Assembly (NCBI RefSeq): GCF_030272615.1
Contig: NC_081408.1
Coordinates: 311,691,118-311,755,117, forward strand
Origin: Cryptomeria japonica
Lineage: Eukaryota; Streptophyta; Pinopsida; Cupressales; Cupressaceae
Direction of reading: 5' to 3'
Length of the DNA: 64,000 bases
The translations under genes and the position numbers were made by a program. Under the pieces are notes generated by a model. It was not told where the DNA came from, did not search any database, and worked only from the letters and a program-made list of their open reading frames with translations. Shown piece after piece: positions 57,932-64,000 of the stretch; within the stretch, counting starts at the first letter, position 1, and each line of letters begins with the position of its first letter.

Positions 57932-60900
57932 ATGCCTCCGACTATGCGACAAGCTTGCAAGCGCAGAAGGGGTCCTAGGCGTACAAGTATGGCACATGAG
58001 GATGTTGATAGGGAGGAACCGGTTCCTGAAGGGAACCTAGAGGCTCCTCCTGAACCACCGGTTGACCCAAACTGAAACATCTTATTAGCACTTCAGAACC
58101 TAATTGGGATAGTTCAGGATAGGCTTCTAGTAGTCGACTGTCATGCAGAAAACCAGAATTCAGGGAGTCATAGATCAGTAGTTAGGGAACAGAGTAGGAG
58201 TCCACCTCCTAATCCCTTAGAGGGCCAGGCTAAGCATGAGCTTGAGTCTGTTCATCTACCTAGACCACCTCTAGTAGCCGCACCTGTTTATATTGAGAGG
58301 GCACATCGAGATCCAGAGGATCTGATCAGAGAGGTTTTGCACCTCCAGCCACCATCTTTTGGGGGATCTACCGATGGGGTAGAAGCTGAGGCTTGGCTTT
58401 TGAGCCTAGATCGATGCTTTGTATTGCATTCTTATGAAAGCAATCTGAAGGCACGAGTAGCAGTCCACCTTTTGAGAGGGACGACCTCCACATGGTGGAG
58501 ATAGGAGGAATACAAGTGTGGCCTAGTTGCAGACACCCTCACATGGGAGATCTTTACAGAGAGGTTTAGGGAGAGATACCTATCGGAGCACTTTAGGTAG
58601 CATAGGATAGATGAGTTCGACGACCTCCAGTAGAAGGGTCTCTCAGTGACCCAGTATGATAGTAAGTTCATTGAGCTGCTACCGTATGTGGATTACCTGA
58701 AGGATGAGAAGCTTCTTGTCAATCGCTTTATCAGGGGATTGAATGTCAGGATAGCAGGACCAATGAGGATGGCCACTCCAAGAAGCTTTCGGGTTGCTAT
58801 GGAGAAGGCCTTGATAGTAGAGGAGATTCAGGTCAGGCCACAAGACACGAGGGATCAGTTTAAGAACCGAAACTCGACACCCCAATCTTTCGGGTTTTAG
58901 AAACCCCATTGGAAAGGCAACCATAGAAATGCATCGGGGTCCTTTAAACCCCCTCCTCCATAGTAGTCACAGTAGAATTAGAGGCAGAGGGCCCCTTAGG
59001 GACAGCAGGGCTCCAAGCCCAAGTAGTGGCATTCATGGGGTCCTAGGCGTGACCAGAGAGCATAGGGTACTTACACACCTCTGACATGGACTCAGCATTC
59101 TTCCAAGGGTGGGTATAGTGGTTCAAGCAGCACAGGTGGACAATCCTTCTCTAGGCCTCAGAGCACACAGTTTCAGGCACACGGTGCTTGTTTCACATGT
59201 GGAGCCATGGGACACAAGGTGAGAGAGTGTCTGCAGGGTCAGATGGCAAGTAGTAAGAGGATGGAAGCATCAAAGCCTATAGTCAGAGATATGGGCAAGT
59301 CCCATAGGGTCTTCATAGTGGTTGACAACCGCCAGGAAGAGCACCAGGCCATAGTTATTGAGGCTGCAGGTATGATCAGAGGTATTGATATTTCTATATC
59401 GTTTGACTCAGGAGCTACTAACTACTTTATATCTCCATTGGTTATGGAGCATTGCGGGATAGTGGCAGTTAGGCAAGGTGTCAGTGGATTTAGAGGTTAG
59501 GGGATGTCCACTCCAGATTGGTAATACCACCACCTTAGCAGACCTTAGAGTTACACCACTCGGATCTTATGGCATCATACTTGGCATGGATTGGCTTTAC
59601 GCCCACAGAGCCAAGATGGATCATCACCTAAAAAAGATCAAGTGTGAGGATGATCATGGTGCTCCCATAGTAATCACTGGGATTCAGAGGCCCATGTCTC
59701 TTCATATGATTTCTGCTATGCAGCTTAAGTGAAGCATGTGAAAGGGATGCCAGTTGTTTGCTATCACCATCAGTGATAAAGAGGAAGAAAATGAGAAGGA
59801 GCCTTCCCTAGATGATCATCCCATCCTTGAGGAGTCTATAGATGTGTTTCCAATCGAGCTACCTGGTATGCCACCTAGCAGAGAGATTGACTTCCACATA
59901 GATCTTGTACCAGGAGCTGAGCCAGTTTCAAGAGCACCTTATAGGATGACCACACATGAGCTTAATGAGCTCAAGATATAGCTTGAGGAACTCTTAGAGA
60001 AGGGTCACATTCATCCTAGCGTCTCCCCTTGGGGTGCACTAGTCATCTTCGTGAAGAAGAAGGATGGGTCCCTTCGGTTATGCATGGATTATAGGCAGTT
60101 GAACAAAGTAACCATCAAGAATCATTATCCCTTGCCTAGGATCGATAATTTGTTTGATCAGCTTCAGAGTGCTAAAGTGTTTTCCAAAATAGATCTAAAG
60201 TCAGGGTATCATCAGTTGAGGATTGTGGAGAGTGATATCCACAAGACCGCATTTCGTACCAGATATGGCCACTATGAGCTCATTGTGGTCCCTTTTGGTC
60301 TTACGAATGCTCCAGCTGTATTCATGAGTCTCATGAATGGGATATTCTGCACTTTCCTCAACTGACTTGTGATTGTGTTCCGCGATGACATTTTGATATA
60401 TTCTCAGAATGAGAAGGAGCATGAGGAGCATTTGAGGTAGGTTTTGCAGTGTTTGAGGGACAACTAGTTGTTTGATAGTTTGTCGAAGTGTGCTTTCTTT
60501 AGATCAGAGGTCAAGTACCTTGGGCATGTTATATCCGGTGATGGGATCTCAGTCTACCCATCCAAGATCAGAGCTATTATGGATTGGCCAGCACCAACTA
60601 GTGTGACAGAGGTCAGGAGCTTCATGGGTCTAGCAGGGTACTACAGACACTTCATTGAGGGATTTTCCAGAGTTGCACATCCCATTACATCCCTTTAGCG
60701 AAAGGGAAAGAAATTCAAGTGGACAGAGAGGTGTCAGAGGGCTTTTCTAGATCTGAATAGGGCACTCACTAGTGCACCTATTCTTATTGTGTCAGACCCC
60801 ACGACTGATTTCATAGTATGCACAAATGCTTCTTTGGATGGATTAGGAGCAGTCCTTATGCAGGAGGGTCAAGTTAAAGCTTATGAGTCTAGGAAGCTTA

Positions 60901-62661
60901 AGACTCACAACCTTAACTACCCTACGCACGACCTAGAGCTAGCAGTAGTAGTACATGCACTTGTGAGGTGGAGACACTTCCTTTTGGGTCATCATTTTGA
61001 GCTTCATTTAGACCATCAGATTTTATAGTACATCTTCACCCAGCCTAATCTCAATGCCCATATGGATGGAGTTTCTATGTGAGTATGATTTTGATGTCCA
61101 CTACATCAAGGGGAAAGAGAACATAGTTGCAGATGCTTTGAGTAGGAGATGAAATGAGTTATACTCCATATCTATGAGCACAGACTTGAGAGATCGTATA
61201 TTCCAGCGGTTGCCAGAGGATGGATGGTATCTAGAGGTTTGTCAGGTGATTCGATCATAGGAGACCCTAGAAGGGAAGTATGTGGATTATTCCTTAGAGT
61301 CTGATGGACTATTATGCCATAGAGGGCACATCTATGTACCTTCTCTTAGGGGGTTACAAGAGTTCATTGTCATGGAGGCTCACAGAGCTCCTTATGCAAT
61401 GAATCCCGGGGTTAAGAAGATGCATGCAAAATTGAGGCAGTTATATCATTGGCTAGGTATGCGGCAGCTTATTGCTAAGTCAGTAGCCCAATGCCTTGAG
61501 TGTCAGAGAGTCAAGGTGGAGCACCACCATCCTGGTGGGTTGCTCCAGTCCCATGCTATACCAGAGTGGAAGTGGGATAATATATCCATGGATTTCATCA
61601 TTGGTCTTCCCATGTCATCTTGTCGCCATGATGCTATCTTGGTGGTAGTTGACAAGTTGACCAAAGTGGCCCACTTCTCACCAGTCTGGACTACCTTCAC
61701 AATACTAGTAGTGGCATAGGTGTTCTTGCAAGACATTGTCAGGATTCATGGTGTTCCACACGAGATTATTTTTGACAGGGATTCCCTCTTTACGTCTTCC
61801 TTTTGGAAGGAATTACAGGCAGCAATGGGCACCAAGCTCAATTTTAGCATAGCCTATCATCCAGAAATGAATGGACAGATAGAGTAGGTTAACTAGGTGT
61901 TAGAGGCTATGCTCTGCATGTACATCATGGATCATCAGACCTGATGGGAGGAGTACCTTCATTTAGTAGAGTTTTCCTATAATAATGGGCATCACACTTC
62001 TTTGGGGATGCCACCTTTTCAGGCCTTGTATGGCAGACATTGCAGGACACCTCTAAGTTGGGACCATATTGAGGATAGAGTGGCCATAGGTCCTAAGATG
62101 GTTTGTGATATGGAGCAACGGGTATTTTTGATTAGACAATGCCTTAGAGAGGCACAGGATAGGCAGAAGAAGTATGCAGATGCAAAGAGGATAGACCATA
62201 GTTACATGGTTGGGGATAGGGTTTTGCTGAGAGTGTGGTCGCATAAGAGTCCAATCCATCATGGAAAGGGCTCTAAGCTTGCACCTCACTTTTTTAGACC
62301 ATTTGAGATCCTTGAAAGGATAGGACCAGTTGCTTATCACCTAGCTTTGCCACCTAGCCTGTCACGCATCCATGATGTGTTTCATGTATCAGTTTTGAGG
62401 AAGTATATCTATGACGAGTCTCATATTTTAGATTGGGATGCCTTCCAGGTGGTGTCAGACGAGCAGCTAGCTTTGGAGCCCATTCACATTTTAGTCGGCA
62501 GACATTGGCCCTTCGAGGTCAAGACCTAGACCAGGTTAGGGTCCAGTGGGCCTGTTATGATGAGGTTACAGCTTCATGGGAGGATGCAGCACGTATGAGA
62601 TCATAGTACCCTCATCTTTGTTATGAACTCTAGGATGAATTTCATGCCTAGAGGGGGAGGG
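57932..62661 (+). pseudogene. chromovirus B gag-pol, decayed
   Basis: Starts MPPTMRQACKRRRGPRR at 57932. Gag core: VEAEAWLLSLDRCF and VTQYDSKFIELLPYVDYL. Zinc knuckle CFTCGAMGHKVREC (about 59188-59226). Protease FDSGATNYFISP (59400). [51 protein letters not shown]; the catalytic box reads FRDDILIYS (usually FVDDIL). RNase H: CTNASLDGLGAVLMQ with N in place of the first catalytic D. Integrase: [52 protein letters not shown] 1-base frame change near 62495 separates EPIHILVGR from the chromodomain part (QVRVQWACYDEVTASWEDAA). Numerous stops (58072, 58501, 58597, 60363, 60439, 61720 and others) exclude function. Confidence 0.92.
62650..62661 (+). other. polypurine tract of chromovirus B
   Basis: AGAGGGGGAGGG directly before the 3' LTR; the matching tract of copy A is at 53298-53309. 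Confidence 0.85.
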
Positions 62662-62864
62662 TGTGAGGCCCTACCCTGACCCATCCTAGCATTTCAGTGA
62701 TTTTTATGTTGAAACTATTATGGATGCTTTAATTTTATGCATTATGGATATAGAACTTTATATGATCCCACGAATTGGATAACATTGATATATTGATGCT
62801 TTATTTCTATGCATTGTGGATACAGAATTTAATATGATTCTACAATAGGATAACATTGAGATGG
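62662..62864 (+). repeat. 3' LTR of chromovirus B, interrupted
   Basis: TGTGAGGCCCTACCCTG... is colinear with 53310-53513 up to 'gataacattgagatgg', then departs. By eye about 10 differences in 200 bases. Confidence 0.88.
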
Positions 62865-64000
62865 TGTTGTAAATAGGAATTCGGAAATCATCAAAGCAAG
62901 ACAAACATTAGCCTAGTTCAATCACGAAAACTCAATTGCAATGACAAATCCTAAAAACACTCAATAAAGACATGAAAACAAGACATCAATTCAAACGCAA
63001 ACCATTGCAAACATGAATGTCTCCTTCATGTGGCTCCATTGACCTTCTTTCTCCTTCAAATAGCTTTGTTTGTGGATCTCACCTACTAGTGAATAAGCAT
63101 GATGTGAAAGCAAGTAGACAAGATGGAAGCGCAAGAATACTAGAAGCATGATTGATTTGACCAAGGACTTTGATTGAAGAAATTCATCCAATTTATAGAT
63201 AAATTGGAGAAAAGACAAGATTAGCATTAAATTGATATTAGAGGCAATTGATTTCAAAAATGGCACAATTGAGTGGAAAGAAGAAGGTTATGACACCTTC
63301 TATGTCATGAATTATGACATATTGCGAATGCAAAGGTTAGAGGACTAGAAGCTTATGACATCTTGCTATGCCAAAAGTATGATGCATGAGAAATTCATGC
63401 TTCCACCGAAGCACAAAAATAGGGAGAAACTAGAGAGAAATTAATTAGGTGGAAATTGAAATTAAGAAAATTATAAAATGAGGAAATTAGGAATTAGGAA
63501 AATTAGAAATTGATGAAATTAGAAAATTAGGTGAATTAATTAACAATTTTTCATTCATTAATTAATTCACAAAAAGAGGAGGAATTAATTAGCCAATTAA
63601 ACAAATATTTAATTGTGACAAGAAGACTTAGGATAAATAAATAAATTATTTAACCTAGAGGGAAAATGACAAACAAGATTAAATGAATAAATCATAAAAC
63701 CTTAGAAGATGAATTAGAAATGCAAGAACGACAATTAGGTCTTGACAAAAGATAATTAAAATCGATTCAATTTAATCATGATTTTGAATTGATAAATGAT
63801 TTGATTGATAAATGCACCAATTAACGAGGAACAATGACAAATTGATCCAAATTGACATGATTGAGAAAGACGATGATCGATGAAAAATTGATCGCAAGAC
63901 GACAAGATTGAAAATGACAACGATTGATGACAAATCGATCGCAAGTCGACAAGATTGAAAATGACAATGATCGATGACAAATCGATCACAAAATGACAAG
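62865..64000. mobile_element. start of a further insertion, probably an LTR
   Basis: The new sequence begins TGTTGTAAATAGGAATTCGG within the chromovirus LTR and has no coding region to the window end. The TG start, 'ttaattaattcac'-type words and lack of genes resemble the gypsy LTR material near 48300-48550, but its other end is outside the window, so the type is unproven. Confidence 0.4.
63868..64000 (+). repeat. 47-bp tandem repeat, nearly three copies
   Basis: Unit 'cga(t/c)(c/t)gatgacaaatcgatcg' followed by 'caag(t/a)cgacaagattgaaaatgaca', repeated with few changes and running off the window edge. Related, more degenerate words extend back to about 63770. Confidence 0.85.

Overview
The window looks like a heavily invaded intergenic stretch of a large plant nuclear genome. 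Nearly everything can be assigned to decayed transposable elements nested in one another; no intact host gene is visible. Plant origin is supported by Ty1/copia and Ty3/gypsy pol domains with initiator-tRNA-Met primer sites (TGGTATCAGAGC), a CACTA element, a copia-like non-autonomous LTR element, a chromovirus with a very long LTR, and a captured phytocyanin-type exon. The many old, degraded copies would fit a gymnosperm-sized genome, but the species cannot be proven from this sequence.

Layout. (1) 1-5685: minus-strand copia element 'B1', internal region plus 5' LTR, continuing off the left edge. (2) 5686-6333: LTR fragment of a second gypsy type. (3) 6335-8588 and 19616-19896: a plus-strand copia pol fragment ('A2') split inside RNase H by (4) an 11-kb DNA transposon at 8589-19615. 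That transposon carries a five-exon DDE-transposase-like gene, a second minus-strand gene with repeated exons, 15-bp-periodic subterminal palindromes and foldback repeats. (5) 19897-40689: two plus-strand copia elements of family A ('A3', 'A4') in a tandem LTR-internal-LTR-internal-LTR array. The shared middle LTR lost its first part by deletion and was later split by (6) a 9,970-bp CACTA element (24949-34918), which holds an early-nodulin-like exon and is itself split by (7) a 6.7-kb LTR element without pol (28008-34675) encoding a coiled-coil/zinc-knuckle gag and a second reading frame of about 1,069 codons. (8) 40690-46636: minus-strand copia 'B5' with a 25-bp remnant of its 3' LTR. (9) 46637-51753: LTR pieces, unassigned AT-rich DNA and a gypsy leader/gag-like fragment with a TGGTGCCCACTGTGGGG primer site. 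(10) 51754-62864: Del/Tekay-like chromovirus sequence, again a tandem of a truncated element A, a shared LTR of 4,490 bp and a nearly complete element B. (11) 62865-64000: the start of another insertion.

Relative order from nesting: A2 is older than the 11-kb DNA transposon; the A3/A4 tandem is older than the CACTA insertion, which is older than the pol-less LTR element. The copia and gypsy reading frames all contain stops or frameshifts, and many stops could have arisen by C-to-T change (CAG/CAA/CGA to TAG/TAA/TGA). The most novel candidates are the unclassified DDE-like transposon with its second gene, the pol-less LTR element with a giant ORF2, and the uninterrupted phytocyanin-like exon inside the CACTA element.
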